Translations under genes and position numbers: made by a program
In this document: positions 35,349 through 45,061 of the stretch, in pieces
Layout of the letters: the number at the start of each line of letters is the position of its first letter
How positions within the stretch are numbered: position 1 is the stretch's first letter
Origin: Flavobacterium turcicum
GTDB taxonomy: Bacteria > Bacteroidota > Bacteroidia > Flavobacteriales > Flavobacteriaceae
DNA length: 60,292 nt
Reading direction: 5' to 3'
NCBI RefSeq assembly: GCF_011365745.1
Contig: NZ_JAAOBY010000010.1
Coordinates: 1-60,292 of the forward strand
Notes under the pieces: model-generated
Seen by the model: only the letters and a program-made list of their open reading frames with translations
Told to the model about the DNA's origin: nothing
Databases searched by the model: none

Positions 35349-37108
35349 TTTTCCATTTTAGCTTTCAATGCAGCTAACATATCATTGTTATCTCCTAAAG
35401 TTGCAGCTGGTGCATTAGTAGATGAACCTGAATTGTTATCTGAAGCTGATTTCACATTTTTCTCTTCTTCTTCACGGAAGATAGCAGTGTGAGATGCAAC
35501 TACTCTTTTGAATTCTTTGTTGAATTCGATTACTTTGAAATCAGCAGTATCGCCTTTTTTCAATTTCTTTCCGTCTTCTTTTTCAAGGTGACGAGTTGGA
35601 ATGAAAGCAACGATATCATCTCCGAATTCTACAGTAGCTCCTTTGTCAACAATTTCAGAAATTTCACCATTGTGGATAGTTCCTACAGCGAATGAATCTT
35701 CGTACTGATCCCAAGGATTAGCAGTAGTTTGTTTGTGACCTAAAGATAATTTACGTCCGTCAACATCTAACTCTAATACTACAACGTCAAGTTTTTCACC
35801 AACGTTTACGAATTCAGATGGGTGTTTGATTTTCTTAGTCCAAGATAAGTCAGAGATGTAGATTAATCCATCAATTCCTTCTTCTAATTCTACGAAAATT
35901 CCAAAGTTTGTAAAGTTTCTAACGATACCTGTGTGCTTAGAACCTACTGGGTATTTAGCAGTGATATCAGTCCAAGGATCTTGAGACAATTGTTTGATAC
36001 CTAATGACATTTTACGGTCATCTCGATCTAAAGTTAAGATAACAGCTTCAACAACATCACCAACTTTTACGAAATCTTGAGCTGAACGCAAGTGCGTAGA
36101 CCATGACATTTCAGAAACGTGGATTAAACCTTCAACACCTTCAGCAACTTCGATAAATGCACCGTAATCAGCGATTACAACAACTTTACCGTTTACTTTA
36201 TCACCAATTTTCAAATCAGCATTTAAAGCATCCCATGGGTGAGCGTTTAATTGTTTCAATCCTAATTGAATTCTTGTTTTCTCATCATCGAAATCAAGGA
36301 TTACAACGTTCAATTTTTGATCTAATTCAAGAACTTCAGATGGGTGGTTGATTCTAGACCAAGAAAGGTCAGTAATGTGAATCAATCCATCAACTCCACC
36401 TAAGTCAATAAACACACCATAAGAAGTAATGTTTTTAACAACACCTTCTAATACTTGTCCTTTTTGTAATTGACCAATGATTTCTTTTTTCTGGATTTCA
36501 ATATCCGCTTCAATAAGCGCTTTGTGAGATACAACTACGTTTTTAAATTCGTGGTTAATTTTCACAACTTTGAACTCCATCATTTTGTTTACGTATACAT
36601 CGTAATCTCTAATTGGCTTAACATCAATTTGAGATCCTGGTAAGAACGCTTCAATTCCGAAAACGTCAACGATCATACCACCTTTAGTTCTGCATTTAAC
36701 AAAACCATTAACGATTTCACCTGTTTCGTTAGCCGAAATAACTCTATCCCAAGATTTGATAGTACGTGCTTTACGGTGAGATAATACTAATTGACCTGTT
36801 TTATCCTCACGGATGTCAATTAATACCTCAACAGTATCACCTACTTTTAATGCTGGGTTGTAACGGAATTCATTCAATGAAATTACACCTTCAGATTTAG
36901 CGTTGATATCAACGATAACGTCTCTATCTGTAATTCTTACAACTGTACCTTCTACAACTTCTTCTTGATCAGTTGCAATAAAAGTTTTAGAAACTAATTC
37001 TTCAAACTCTAATAAGTTTTTTTCATCAACAGCATCAATACCTTCTTCGAAATTGTGCCAGTTAAAATTTGCTAAAAACTCTTCTTGTGATTTTACTTGT
37101 TCAGACAT
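35333..37108 (-). CDS. rpsA: 30S ribosomal protein S1
   Basis: The 591-residue protein is counted from MSEQVKSQEEFLANFNWH; an upstream frame start adds 37 residues with no S1 likeness. It carries six S1 RNA-binding domains (roughly 45-112, 125-195, 212-280, 297-365, 382-450 and 470-540) with repeated motifs such as GVFIDLGGVDGLIHITDLSW and GAFIEVAEGVEGLIHVSEMSW. S1 binds mRNA on the small subunit and matters for translation of weak Shine-Dalgarno messages, as usual in Bacteroidota. It has a consensus promoter and its own terminator. Confidence 0.96.
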   Translation of the reverse strand: MSEQVKSQEEFLANFNWHNFEEGIDAVDEKNLLEFEELVSKTFIATDQEEVVEGTVVRITDRDVIVDINAKSEGVISLNEFRYNPALKVGDTVEVLIDIREDKTGQLVLSHRKARTIKSWDRVISANETGEIVNGFVKCRTKGGMIVDVFGIEAFLPGSQIDVKPIRDYDVYVNKMMEFKVVKINHEFKNVVVSHKALIEADIEIQKKEIIGQLQKGQVLEGVVKNITSYGVFIDLGGVDGLIHITDLSWSRINHPSEVLELDQKLNVVILDFDDEKTRIQLGLKQLNAHPWDALNADLKIGDKVNGKVVVIADYGAFIEVAEGVEGLIHVSEMSWSTHLRSAQDFVKVGDVVEAVILTLDRDDRKMSLGIKQLSQDPWTDITAKYPVGSKHTGIVRNFTNFGIFVELEEGIDGLIYISDLSWTKKIKHPSEFVNVGEKLDVVVLELDVDGRKLSLGHKQTTANPWDQYEDSFAVGTIHNGEISEIVDKGATVEFGDDIVAFIPTRHLEKEDGKKLKKGDTADFKVIEFNKEFKRVVASHTAIFREEEEKNVKSASDNNSGSSTNAPAATLGDNNDMLAALKAKMEKSEKK

Positions 37109-37227
37109 GCTGATTAAAAATTTGTATTCTGTATTTTCTCGAGCTTCATAACGTGATAGAAAACAGCAGAAGTTGTTGGTATAATTTACTGCAACCCAAT
37201 GGAAACTCTTATTCACCAAAAGATGTG

Positions 37228-37258
37228 CAAAAGTAACACATTAATCTTAAACCACAAA
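37228..37258 (-). promoter_or_regulatory. Consensus promoter of rpsA
   Basis: On the minus strand TTTG (37255-37258), exactly 19 bases and TACTTTTG (37228-37235) match the Bacteroidota consensus TTTG-N19-TAnnTTTG at every fixed base. The leader to the start at 37108 would be about 115 bases. Confidence 0.85.
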
Positions 37259-37318
37259 ACTTTAGGCAAAAGTTAATCATTTGACTATCAGGAGCGAATA
37301 AATTGGCTTTTTTTGTAG

Positions 37319-37414
37319 AGAAAGTTCCCGCTTTCCGCTCTATCTTTTACAGTCCTTTCCCTTCGCTGCGGCGAACTGCAAGTCCTGAAAAAGGATGCCG
37401 CTGCAATCGGGGCT
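37319..37414. repeat. Dispersed hairpin repeat, copy 3
   Basis: Read on the minus strand, it runs from AGCCCCGATTGCAGCGGCATCC to AGCGGGAACTTTCTC and matches copies near 15.2 and 31.6 kb at both ends, with a different central inverted region (TTCGC/GCGAA). It lies between the rpsA promoter and the terminator of the nucleoside permease gene; no gene is visible in 37259-37484. Confidence 0.65.
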
Positions 37415-37446
37415 ATTGAGGAAATAGAGGCATTTTTGGAATAAAA

Positions 37447-37474
37447 AAACCCGATACAAAATGGTATCGGGTTT
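37447..37474 (-). terminator. Terminator of the nucleoside permease gene
   Basis: AAACCCGATAC pairs with GTATCGGGTTT around a 6-base loop; the minus strand then has seven T. It lies about 10 bases after the permease stop. Confidence 0.9.
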
Positions 37475-37484
37475 TAGATTTATC

Positions 37485-38861
37485 TTAGTGACTAATTTGC
37501 TCTACATCTTCAGGATTGTGCTTGTGTTTAAACAAAACTGCAAAAGCTATTGCAATTGCTAACGCGTATAGTGCAAAAGCCAGCCAAATCGTATGCCAGT
37601 CTTTCATTAGTATAACCGAATCAAAAAGACCGTCTGCCCCAATAGTTTTACCTTGACTAGTAACAAACTCAGCCATTTTTGCATTAGTAGGTTCGGTTTG
37701 CAAGAAAGCTGCTAAATCACCAGTTCCTGCAAATGATTTGGTAAAAAATTTATCAATTGCCCAACCAGAGGTAAAACTACCTAAAACTGCTCCAACTCCA
37801 TTGGTCATCATCATAAACAATCCTTGCGCTGACGATCTGTTTTTAGCATCAGTATTGGTCTCTACAAATAATGAACCTGATATATTAAAGAAATCAAATG
37901 CCATTCCGTACACAATACAAGACATAATAATCATCCACAAACCGCTTGTTGGATCTCCGTAAGCAAACAACCCAAAACGCAATACCCAAGCCAACATACT
38001 AATAAGCATTACTTGTTTGATACCAAAACGTTTCAAGAAAAACGGAATTGCTAGAATAAACAAGGTCTCAGAAATTTGAGAAATCGACATGATAATTGTA
38101 GAATATTCTACTACAAATGAATCGGCGTATTTAGGGAAATGCTTGAACTCATCCAAGAAAACATCACCGTAAGCATTTGTTAATTGCAAAGCGCCTCCCA
38201 AAAACATAGAGAAGATGAAAAACAAAGCCATTTTATAATTTGCAAATAATTTAAACGATTCTAATCCTAAAGTCTCCATTAAAGAAGCATTCTCTTTAGA
38301 CAATCGTTGTGGTTTGCATGGCGGCAAAGTAAAGGCATACAAACCAAGTGCTACCGCTGCTAAACCTGCAATATAAAATTGATAAGCAGTTGCTTTATTT
38401 CCTGTTAAGTTGGTGATCCACATTGCTGCGATAAAACCAATGGTTCCAAAAACTCGGATAGGCGGAAAACTCTTCACCACATCCAATCCGTTTATTTTTA
38501 ACGCGTTGTATGAAATTGAATTACTCAACGCAATTGTTGGCATGTAACAACACATAGCCAATAACATAATGTAAATGAAATTTTCAGGCGTAGTAACTTG
38601 CGGAATATAAAACAAAACTGCAGCATACAATATGTGTAGTGCTCCATATAACTTTTCAGCATTGATCCATCTGTCTGCTAAAATACCCGTAAGCGTTGGC
38701 ATAAATAAAGAAGCGATTCCCATGGTACTAAAAACCAATCCAAACTGCGTTCCCTCCCATCCTTTCGTACCAAACCAATAATTTGCAATTGTAATTAACC
38801 AAGCTCCCCAAACAAAAAACTGGAGAAAACTCATTATTACCAATCTATTTTTAATTCCCAT
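37485..38861 (-). CDS. MFS nucleoside permease (NHS family)
   Basis: This 458-residue protein has twelve hydrophobic spans. Its opening MGIKNRLVIMSFLQFFVWGA and the motifs GLVFSTMGIASLFMPTLTGI and GILADRWINAEKLYG are those of the nucleoside:H+ symporter family (NupG/XapB-like). It imports nucleosides across the inner membrane with protons. It lies 75 bases after cmk on the same strand, so nucleoside uptake and CMP phosphorylation may be coexpressed. Substrate range cannot be told. Confidence 0.9.
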   Translation of the reverse strand: MGIKNRLVIMSFLQFFVWGAWLITIANYWFGTKGWEGTQFGLVFSTMGIASLFMPTLTGILADRWINAEKLYGALHILYAAVLFYIPQVTTPENFIYIMLLAMCCYMPTIALSNSISYNALKINGLDVVKSFPPIRVFGTIGFIAAMWITNLTGNKATAYQFYIAGLAAVALGLYAFTLPPCKPQRLSKENASLMETLGLESFKLFANYKMALFFIFSMFLGGALQLTNAYGDVFLDEFKHFPKYADSFVVEYSTIIMSISQISETLFILAIPFFLKRFGIKQVMLISMLAWVLRFGLFAYGDPTSGLWMIIMSCIVYGMAFDFFNISGSLFVETNTDAKNRSSAQGLFMMMTNGVGAVLGSFTSGWAIDKFFTKSFAGTGDLAAFLQTEPTNAKMAEFVTSQGKTIGADGLFDSVILMKDWHTIWLAFALYALAIAIAFAVLFKHKHNPEDVEQISH

Positions 38862-38936
38862 GAGATGAATTGTTTTATATACTTTAAAAAATTTACAAGG
38901 CGTAAATCTACCATTAAAAATGAAATCTGCAAATAA

Positions 38937-39632
38937 TTATATGTTTTTAGTACGCTGTGCTACCAAATCTAAAACAACTGCAAATTGCTCCTCTCTAGTC
39001 AAAGCAGAATTATCTACCGCTATCGCATCATCAGCCTTTACCAAAGGCGAATCGTCTCTGTGTGTATCAATATAATCGCGCTCTTCTACATTTTTAAGCA
39101 CCTCTTCGTAAGTTACTGCATCACCTTTTGCTACCAACTCATCAAAACGTCTTTGCGCACGAGTAGTTGCGCTAGCAGTCATAAATACTTTCAGTTCTGC
39201 ATCCGGAAAAACAACTGTACCAATATCGCGACCGTCCATAACGATGCCTTTGTTTTTACCCATTTCTTTTTGTTGCTCGACCAACTTGGCTCGAACTTCG
39301 GAAACTTCGGCAATTTTGCTCACAAAATTTGACACTTCTATGGTTCTAATTTCCTTTTCTACAAGTACGCCATTCAAATACATTTCAGCATAACCCAAAG
39401 CAGGATTAAACTGAAACTGTAATGAAATTTTTGGCAAATCATTCACAAGAGCAGCAACATCAAATCCAGCACTTGTAATATATTCTTTTTGCATCGCGTA
39501 ATAGGTCACCGCACGATACATAGCACCTGTATCTACATATACGTATCCCAAATATTGCGCCAACTGTTTGGCCAAGGTACTTTTTCCCGTTGATGAAAAG
39601 CCATCAATAGCAATGGTGATTTTATTTGTCAA
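38937..39632 (-). CDS. cmk: Cytidylate kinase
   Basis: This 231-residue NMP kinase phosphorylates CMP and dCMP with ATP. The Walker A is AIDGFSSTGKSTLAKQLAQ (about 8-26), with DTGAMYRAVTYYA next. A CMP-specific insert precedes MDGRDIGTVVFPDAELK (about 133-149). The lid region is RAQRRFDEL, and ERDYIDTHRDDSPLVKADDA supports the family call. The gene follows porQ after 34 bases in the same direction, an arrangement common in flavobacteria. Confidence 0.95.
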   Translation of the reverse strand: MTNKITIAIDGFSSTGKSTLAKQLAQYLGYVYVDTGAMYRAVTYYAMQKEYITSAGFDVAALVNDLPKISLQFQFNPALGYAEMYLNGVLVEKEIRTIEVSNFVSKIAEVSEVRAKLVEQQKEMGKNKGIVMDGRDIGTVVFPDAELKVFMTASATTRAQRRFDELVAKGDAVTYEEVLKNVEERDYIDTHRDDSPLVKADDAIAVDNSALTREEQFAVVLDLVAQRTKNI

Positions 39633-39666
39633 AATAATTTATTTATTTATTGTTGAAACGATTGTT

Positions 39667-40689
39667 TTATTCTTGAAAGTTGATGGAGAGTCCAAAAAGA
39701 CTCGTATTACCAGCAAGTGTATATCTTGAGTAGGAATAATTGAATTTGAGTTTGTTTAATTTGAGTCCAAAACCTACTGATAATCCCGAAAAATTGCGCT
39801 GCTCTACAATTCGCAACTCCTCGGCTCGCCTAAAATTGTATCCCAAACGCAGGTTAAAACCTCGATTAGGAAATAACTCTACCCCAGCGATTACGTGTCT
39901 TAATGCGTTGTTTACAAATGAAACTTTTTCAGGAGTTGCTGTTCCATCAAATGATTGTTCTGCTCTTGCGGGGTTTGAAAAGGAAACATTCCACTGTTGT
40001 AAATTCTCTAATGTTAAATGCCAGCGTATAGGAACATTTTCTAATTCTTGTGAAACTCCAACTAAAATTTCTAATGGTAACTTTTCTCGAATACCATTAT
40101 AGGTTGAAAATTGAGTACCGATATTTCGTATGGCCAACGCCCAATTTACATCATTGCGTTCGTCAATATACAAGGCTCCTAAATCTAAAGCGCCGCCAAA
40201 TGATTGGTAGGTTTCTAAACTTGAAGATATTAATTTAGCACTAGCGCCAATATGCAAATCGGTATAGGGAACGTTATATGCGTAACCCATTGAAAGCGCT
40301 ACTTCGCTACCCGAAAACGACTCAGTTGGTTGACCTTGCTCATCATAACCTTCAAAACTACCATAATTGATGTAATTAATACCCGCTTGAAAAGTTTGAA
40401 TGTGCCTATCATACGTATAGGCGTACGAAGCAGTACCATAAGATAATTCTCCAAAATAACTTCCGTAATTTATAGCTAACTGATTGTGCATTTCTGGATT
40501 GATGGTGGCTGGATTGTAATGCGCCTGATTGACATCGTTATCATAAATAGTCAATACTTTGCCACCCAGTGCGGCTTGCCTTGGCGAGGCTACTAAGTTC
40601 AAAAATTGATATACCGTTTGACCACCTATCTGCCCGATGGATGCGCTGCCGTAGAGTAACAAACTGGATATCATTAATTTTTTAAACAT
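39667..40689 (-). CDS. porQ: Type IX secretion system protein PorQ
   Basis: This 340-residue protein has a signal peptide (MFKKLMISSLLLYGSASIGQ) and a FadL/PorV-like outer-membrane beta-barrel. PorQ hallmarks are IGGQTVYQFLNLVASPRQAALGGK at about 20-43 and NDVNQAHYNPATINPEMH. In Porphyromonas, PorQ belongs to the surface attachment complex of the T9SS with PorU, PorV and PorZ. The window also encodes a T9SS cargo (the LRR protein), though PorV and PorU are elsewhere. It is first in a run with cmk and the nucleoside permease. Confidence 0.93.
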   Translation of the reverse strand: MFKKLMISSLLLYGSASIGQIGGQTVYQFLNLVASPRQAALGGKVLTIYDNDVNQAHYNPATINPEMHNQLAINYGSYFGELSYGTASYAYTYDRHIQTFQAGINYINYGSFEGYDEQGQPTESFSGSEVALSMGYAYNVPYTDLHIGASAKLISSSLETYQSFGGALDLGALYIDERNDVNWALAIRNIGTQFSTYNGIREKLPLEILVGVSQELENVPIRWHLTLENLQQWNVSFSNPARAEQSFDGTATPEKVSFVNNALRHVIAGVELFPNRGFNLRLGYNFRRAEELRIVEQRNFSGLSVGFGLKLNKLKFNYSYSRYTLAGNTSLFGLSINFQE

Positions 40690-40810
40690 GTCTTAGGAGC
40701 GCAAAAGTACAAAAATGATAACGCTTGTGCGAAGATATTATTTTTTAGAAAAAGAAAAGTTTAAAATGATACAATTCAGTCTTTAAAATCGACAGTTGAG
40801 TAGGCTTTGT

Positions 40811-40841
40811 TTTGCAACAAATTATCCTCACGCTACTTTTG
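40811..40841 (+). promoter_or_regulatory. Consensus promoter of the secreted hydrolase gene
   Basis: TTTG (40811-40814), exactly 19 bases and TACTTTTG (40834-40841) match TTTG-N19-TAnnTTTG at every fixed base. The leader to the ATG at 40873 is about 25 bases. Confidence 0.85.
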
Positions 40842-40872
40842 ACATGAAATTAAAACCTAAAACACAACGACC

Positions 40873-41679
40873 ATGAAAAAATTACTTATCAGCAGTTTAT
40901 TACTTTTAGCAACAGTAGCCACGCAAGCGCAAATGGATGACAAATTTTACTATCCTAAAAAAGCAAAAACAATAACACTTGATTCTTTACAATTTAAGGA
41001 GCAAAATTATTATGTAGAAAACGACACTATTAACACTGTTGTTATATCGCCAAAACAAAAAGCAAAGCAAGCAGTTGTGCTTTATTTTCAAGGTGCAGGA
41101 GGCAATTGTATGAATTATGCAGGCTATGTAAAACCTTTGGTAAATGACGGATATACCGCGATCATGATCAGCATGAGAGGATACGGAAAATCAAGTGGTA
41201 AACCCACGCACCTCAACATTGCATCAGATGCTCAAACTGTTTTTAATGAAATTCAAAAGAATCCCGACTTTAAAAACAAAAAAATCATCATTTACGGCGC
41301 ATCAATGGGAACACAAGTTGCGGTGAATTTAACCAAAAACAACCAAGATAAAATAAGTGGATTAATTGTAGATGGTGTTATAAGCTCCTTTACAGAAATT
41401 GCGGTAAGTAAAACTCCCGAAGCGCAACACCAGATGATTCGTATGTATGTAACTTCGCCTTATTCTGCTGCAGAAGACATCAAAAACATACAATCAGTAC
41501 CTGTTTTGTTTATTCATTCTAAAACCGACAAAGACGTACCGTTTAGCCAATGCGAAACAGTGTACAACAACACCAAATCAAAAAAAGAACTTTGGATTTA
41601 CGAAGGCGATCACCTACAAGCGCCAAAACTTTATCCTTCTCTTTTGGTACAAAAAACAAATGCGCTCTTGCAGTTGTAG
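40873..41679 (+). CDS. Secreted alpha/beta hydrolase
   Basis: This 268-residue protein has a signal peptide (MKKLLISSLLLLATVATQAQ). The alpha/beta-hydrolase fold shows the oxyanion-hole strand VVLYFQGAGGNCMNYAGYV and the nucleophile elbow IIYGASMGTQVAVNL (GASMG, Ser near 160). The catalytic Asp lies in IHSKTDKDVP and the His in EGDHLQAP. It resembles dienelactone hydrolase or prolyl-peptidase-like esterases of the periplasm. The substrate is unknown. A strong consensus promoter precedes it. Confidence 0.9.
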   Translation: MKKLLISSLLLLATVATQAQMDDKFYYPKKAKTITLDSLQFKEQNYYVENDTINTVVISPKQKAKQAVVLYFQGAGGNCMNYAGYVKPLVNDGYTAIMISMRGYGKSSGKPTHLNIASDAQTVFNEIQKNPDFKNKKIIIYGASMGTQVAVNLTKNNQDKISGLIVDGVISSFTEIAVSKTPEAQHQMIRMYVTSPYSAAEDIKNIQSVPVLFIHSKTDKDVPFSQCETVYNNTKSKKELWIYEGDHLQAPKLYPSLLVQKTNALLQL

Positions 41680-41696
41680 AATTAAGTTTATTTTAA

Positions 41697-41748
41697 TTAA
41701 AAAATCCAAATTCAACAAGCTTTTTACTAGCTGTCGAATTTGGATTTT
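41697..41748. terminator. Bidirectional terminator between hydrolase and lon
   Basis: AAAATCCAAATTC (41701-41713) pairs with GAATTTGGATTTT (41736-41748) around a 22-base loop that has a small AGCT palindrome pair. It lies between convergent genes ending at 41679 and 41771. Confidence 0.75.
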
Positions 41749-41770
41749 AAACTTTTAATTGAAAACGTTT

Positions 41771-44221
41771 TTACAACGTCTTGGCATTTTTAACTTTCTG
41801 ATCGGTTAAAGCAAACTCTAGAACTTCGCTCATTTCCTTCACGTAATGAAATGTCAATCCTTGCAAATATTCTGGCTTGATCTCGTCAATATCGTTTTTG
41901 TTTTCGTGACACAAAATGATTTCTTTGATGTTAGCTCTTTTGGCTGCCAAAATCTTTTCTTTGATTCCGCCTACAGGCAATACTTTGCCACGTAAGGTAA
42001 TTTCGCCCGTCATTGCTAAATTTTTCTTCACTCTTTTTTGAGTAAATAAAGAGACCAACGAAGTTAACATTGCGATACCCGCACTTGGTCCGTCCTTAGG
42101 TGTTGCTCCTTCTGGAACGTGTAAGTGAATGTTGTATTTGGACAAAATTTCCGATTCTAAACCTAATAATTTTGTATTGGCTTTGATGTATTCTAGCGCT
42201 ATTGTAGCCGATTCTTTCATCACCGTACCTAAGTTCCCTGTGATGGTCATGCTCCCTTTTCCAGGCGAAAGTAACGATTCAATGAACAAAATATCACCAC
42301 CAACTGAGGTCCAAGCTAGTCCCGTAACTACACCCGCCACTTCGTTGTTTTCGTATTTATCTCTCTCTAAACGTGCTACGCCAAGAGTTTTTACCAAATC
42401 TTCATCAGTAACTTTTTTATTGTACTCCTCTTCCATTGCAACTGATTTCGCAGCATTACGAATCACTTGCGCAATTTTTCCTTCGAGACCACGAACACCT
42501 GATTCTCTGGTATAGCCTTCCACAATTTTTTCTAATTGCTTTTTGCCTATCGTCAAGTCTTTCGATGTTAATCCGTGTTCTTTTAACTGTCTTGGGAATA
42601 AATGCTGGCGCGCAATTTCTACCTTTTCTTCAATGGTATATCCTGACATTTTTATGATTTCCATACGGTCGCGCAATGCGGGCTGAATTGCTGCCATATT
42701 ATTTGAAGTGGCAATAAACATGACTTTTGAAAGATCATAACCCATTTCTAGGAAATTATCATAAAAAGAATTGTTTTGCTCTGGGTCTAAAACTTCAAGC
42801 AATGCTGATGATGGATCACCTTGATGGCTATTTGACAATTTATCAATTTCATCTAAAACAAAAACTGGATTTGATGTACCTGCTTTTTTCAAACTTTGAA
42901 TGATTCGACCTGGCATAGCGCCAATATAGGTTTTTCGGTGTCCACGAATTTCAGATTCATCACGCAAACCACCCAATGAAATACGCACGTATTCTCTACC
43001 CAACGCTTCTGCAATGGAACGACCAATTGAGGTTTTACCCACACCCGGAGGTCCTGTTAAGCAAATAATTGGAGACTTCATATCATTTCGCAATTTTAAA
43101 ACTGCCAAATGTTCAATCATCCTTTTCTTAACGTCTTCCAATCCAAAATGATCGCGATCTAATATTTTTTGTGCTCTTTTTAAATCGAAATTATCTTTAG
43201 AAAATTCATTCCAAGGCAAATCTAAAAACAACTCCAAATAATTACGCTGAATACCAAAATCAGGCGCTTGCGGATTCATACGACGCATTTTAGAAAGTTC
43301 TTTTTCAAAATGCTTTTTGGTTTTATCATCCCATTTTTTCTTGAGTGACTTTTGAAGCATTTCGTCCATCTCTTCCTCCTGCGAAACGCCCCCTAATTCC
43401 TCTTGAATGGTTTTTATTTGCTGGTGCAAAAAGTACTCACGCTGCTGTTGGTCTAAATCAAAACGTACTTTAGATTGAATATCGTTTTTTAATTCGAGTT
43501 TTTGCAACTCAATATTCATATAACGAAGTGTTTCTAATGCCCTGCCTTTTAACTCATTGATAGCCAATAAATCTTGTTTTTCTTGTACTAACAAGTTCAT
43601 GTTAGAAGTCACAAAATTGATTAAAAACGACTGACTTTCAATGTTTTTAATTGCAAATGTAGCTTCGCTAGGAATACTCGGGCTTTCTTTAATAATTTGA
43701 ATGGCCAACTCTTTCATCGAGTCTAAAATAGCTACAAATTCTGAATCATTTTTAGCCGGACGTTCTTCGGGAACTTCTTTGATTTGAGCAGTCATGTAGG
43801 GCAACTCTTCAACGATATCTTCAATTTCGAATCGCTTTTTACCTTGCAAAATCACGGTTACATTGCCATCAGGCATTTTTAAAACACGTAAAATTCGGGC
43901 AACAGTACCTATTTTATGAATGTCATTTTTAGTAGGATCTTCATCTTCTTCATTGATTTGAGCCACAACACCAATCGTTTTTCCAGCAGCATTAGCATCG
44001 TTGATCAGTTTGATAGATTTGTCACGACCCGCAGTAATTGGAATAACAACACCAGGAAACAAAACCATGTTACGCAATGGCAAAATGGCTAACAATTCCG
44101 GTAAAGCTTCGTTATTCATTTCCTCTTCGTCTTCGGGAGTTAAAAGTGGAATTAAATCTGCATCAGAATCAAATTCTTGAAGTGACAGATTGTCAATAGT
44201 AAGTATTTTATGATTTGACAT
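41771..44221 (-). CDS. lon: ATP-dependent protease Lon
   Basis: This 816-residue protease unfolds and degrades damaged or regulatory proteins. An N-terminal LON substrate domain (about 40-250, [20 protein letters not shown]) is followed by an AAA+ module with Walker [20 protein letters not shown] and Walker [12 protein letters not shown]. The C-terminal Ser-Lys peptidase has the nucleophile in [20 protein letters not shown] and the Lys in [17 protein letters not shown]. It is divergent from the ECF operon, which may couple it to envelope stress (inference). Confidence 0.97.
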   Translation of the reverse strand: MSNHKILTIDNLSLQEFDSDADLIPLLTPEDEEEMNNEALPELLAILPLRNMVLFPGVVIPITAGRDKSIKLINDANAAGKTIGVVAQINEEDEDPTKNDIHKIGTVARILRVLKMPDGNVTVILQGKKRFEIEDIVEELPYMTAQIKEVPEERPAKNDSEFVAILDSMKELAIQIIKESPSIPSEATFAIKNIESQSFLINFVTSNMNLLVQEKQDLLAINELKGRALETLRYMNIELQKLELKNDIQSKVRFDLDQQQREYFLHQQIKTIQEELGGVSQEEEMDEMLQKSLKKKWDDKTKKHFEKELSKMRRMNPQAPDFGIQRNYLELFLDLPWNEFSKDNFDLKRAQKILDRDHFGLEDVKKRMIEHLAVLKLRNDMKSPIICLTGPPGVGKTSIGRSIAEALGREYVRISLGGLRDESEIRGHRKTYIGAMPGRIIQSLKKAGTSNPVFVLDEIDKLSNSHQGDPSSALLEVLDPEQNNSFYDNFLEMGYDLSKVMFIATSNNMAAIQPALRDRMEIIKMSGYTIEEKVEIARQHLFPRQLKEHGLTSKDLTIGKKQLEKIVEGYTRESGVRGLEGKIAQVIRNAAKSVAMEEEYNKKVTDEDLVKTLGVARLERDKYENNEVAGVVTGLAWTSVGGDILFIESLLSPGKGSMTITGNLGTVMKESATIALEYIKANTKLLGLESEILSKYNIHLHVPEGATPKDGPSAGIAMLTSLVSLFTQKRVKKNLAMTGEITLRGKVLPVGGIKEKILAAKRANIKEIILCHENKNDIDEIKPEYLQGLTFHYVKEMSEVLEFALTDQKVKNAKTL

Positions 44222-44506
44222 ATTATTATTTAAGTCTTTTTGTCATTAATTTTTATAAAAGCGACACCAATTTGAGTTCTACACTTTTGAATATTGCTTG
44301 AAATCAAAGCAAAGACCTTCAAATTAGAATGTCCCTTTACGGTTCAATCACTATGCCAAAAGAACGTATCTTTCGGTTACAAAAAAAGCATCAATGCTAT
44401 TTTAATCCATTTTAAAACACAAAGTAAAGTCAATTACACTATTTTTTTACAAAAGTGTAACAAAACCAAATTTTCAAAGTCTCTTTACATAACTAGCTTA
44501 AACTAT

Positions 44507-45061
44507 TTGAATTCAAAAGAAAACCATATCGACGACTTGATTGCAAGTTGCAAACAAAACAATCAAAAAGCACAATTCGAAATTTACAATCGATATGCAA
44601 AGGCTATGTATAATGTAGCGCACCGCATTGTAAAGGACAGCCATTATGCAGAAGATGTGATGCAAGAAAGTTTCTTGAAAGCCTTTACTAAAATTGACGA
44701 TTACAAACAAGAAGTGGCTTTTGGTGCTTGGCTTAAAAGAATAGTTGTCAATCGAAGTATTGATTTTTTAAAGAAAAATAATGTTTTTAAAACAGAAGAT
44801 TTTGAAAATACCATTTTCAAATTAGAAGATCAAACTGAAAATTGTGTCGATATAGCCGAATTTAAAGAGCTAAAAGTAAAACAAATTATAGACTGTATTG
44901 GAACACTCAAATACAATTACCAAGTGGTATTGAGCTTGCATTTTATTGAAGGTTATGACCAAGAAGAAATTAGCGAAATCCTAAATATAAGTTATGCCAA
45001 TGTGAGAACCACATTGAGTAGAGCAAAAGAAAATTTACGAAAAAAACTGGAGGAATTATGA
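44507..45061 (+). CDS. ECF-type RNA polymerase sigma factor
   Basis: This sigma-70 family protein has 184 residues if initiated at TTG 44507 (LNSKENHIDDLIASCKQNN). The in-frame sequence back to 44294 is Lys/Phe-rich and shows no sigma likeness. Region 2 is AQFEIYNRYAKAMYNVAHRI plus HYAEDVMQESFLKAFTKID; region 4 is VVLSLHFIEGYDQEEISEIL with SYANVRTTLSRAKENLRKKL. It overlaps the next gene by 4 bases (ATGA), which marks that protein as the likely anti-sigma factor. The non-ATG start is the least certain point. The signal is unknown. Confidence 0.92.
   Translation: MNSKENHIDDLIASCKQNNQKAQFEIYNRYAKAMYNVAHRIVKDSHYAEDVMQESFLKAFTKIDDYKQEVAFGAWLKRIVVNRSIDFLKKNNVFKTEDFENTIFKLEDQTENCVDIAEFKELKVKQIIDCIGTLKYNYQVVLSLHFIEGYDQEEISEILNISYANVRTTLSRAKENLRKKLEEL

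Noticed and set aside
37109..37219. Longer S1 start
   Set aside because: The extra 37 residues overlap the transcribed leader, contain no S1 likeness, and the internal MSEQVKSQEEF start fits flavobacterial S1 proteins.
44294..44506. N-terminal extension of the ECF sigma factor
   Set aside because: Its sequence is low-complexity and unlike sigma factors, and it would add 71 residues to a protein of otherwise normal length.
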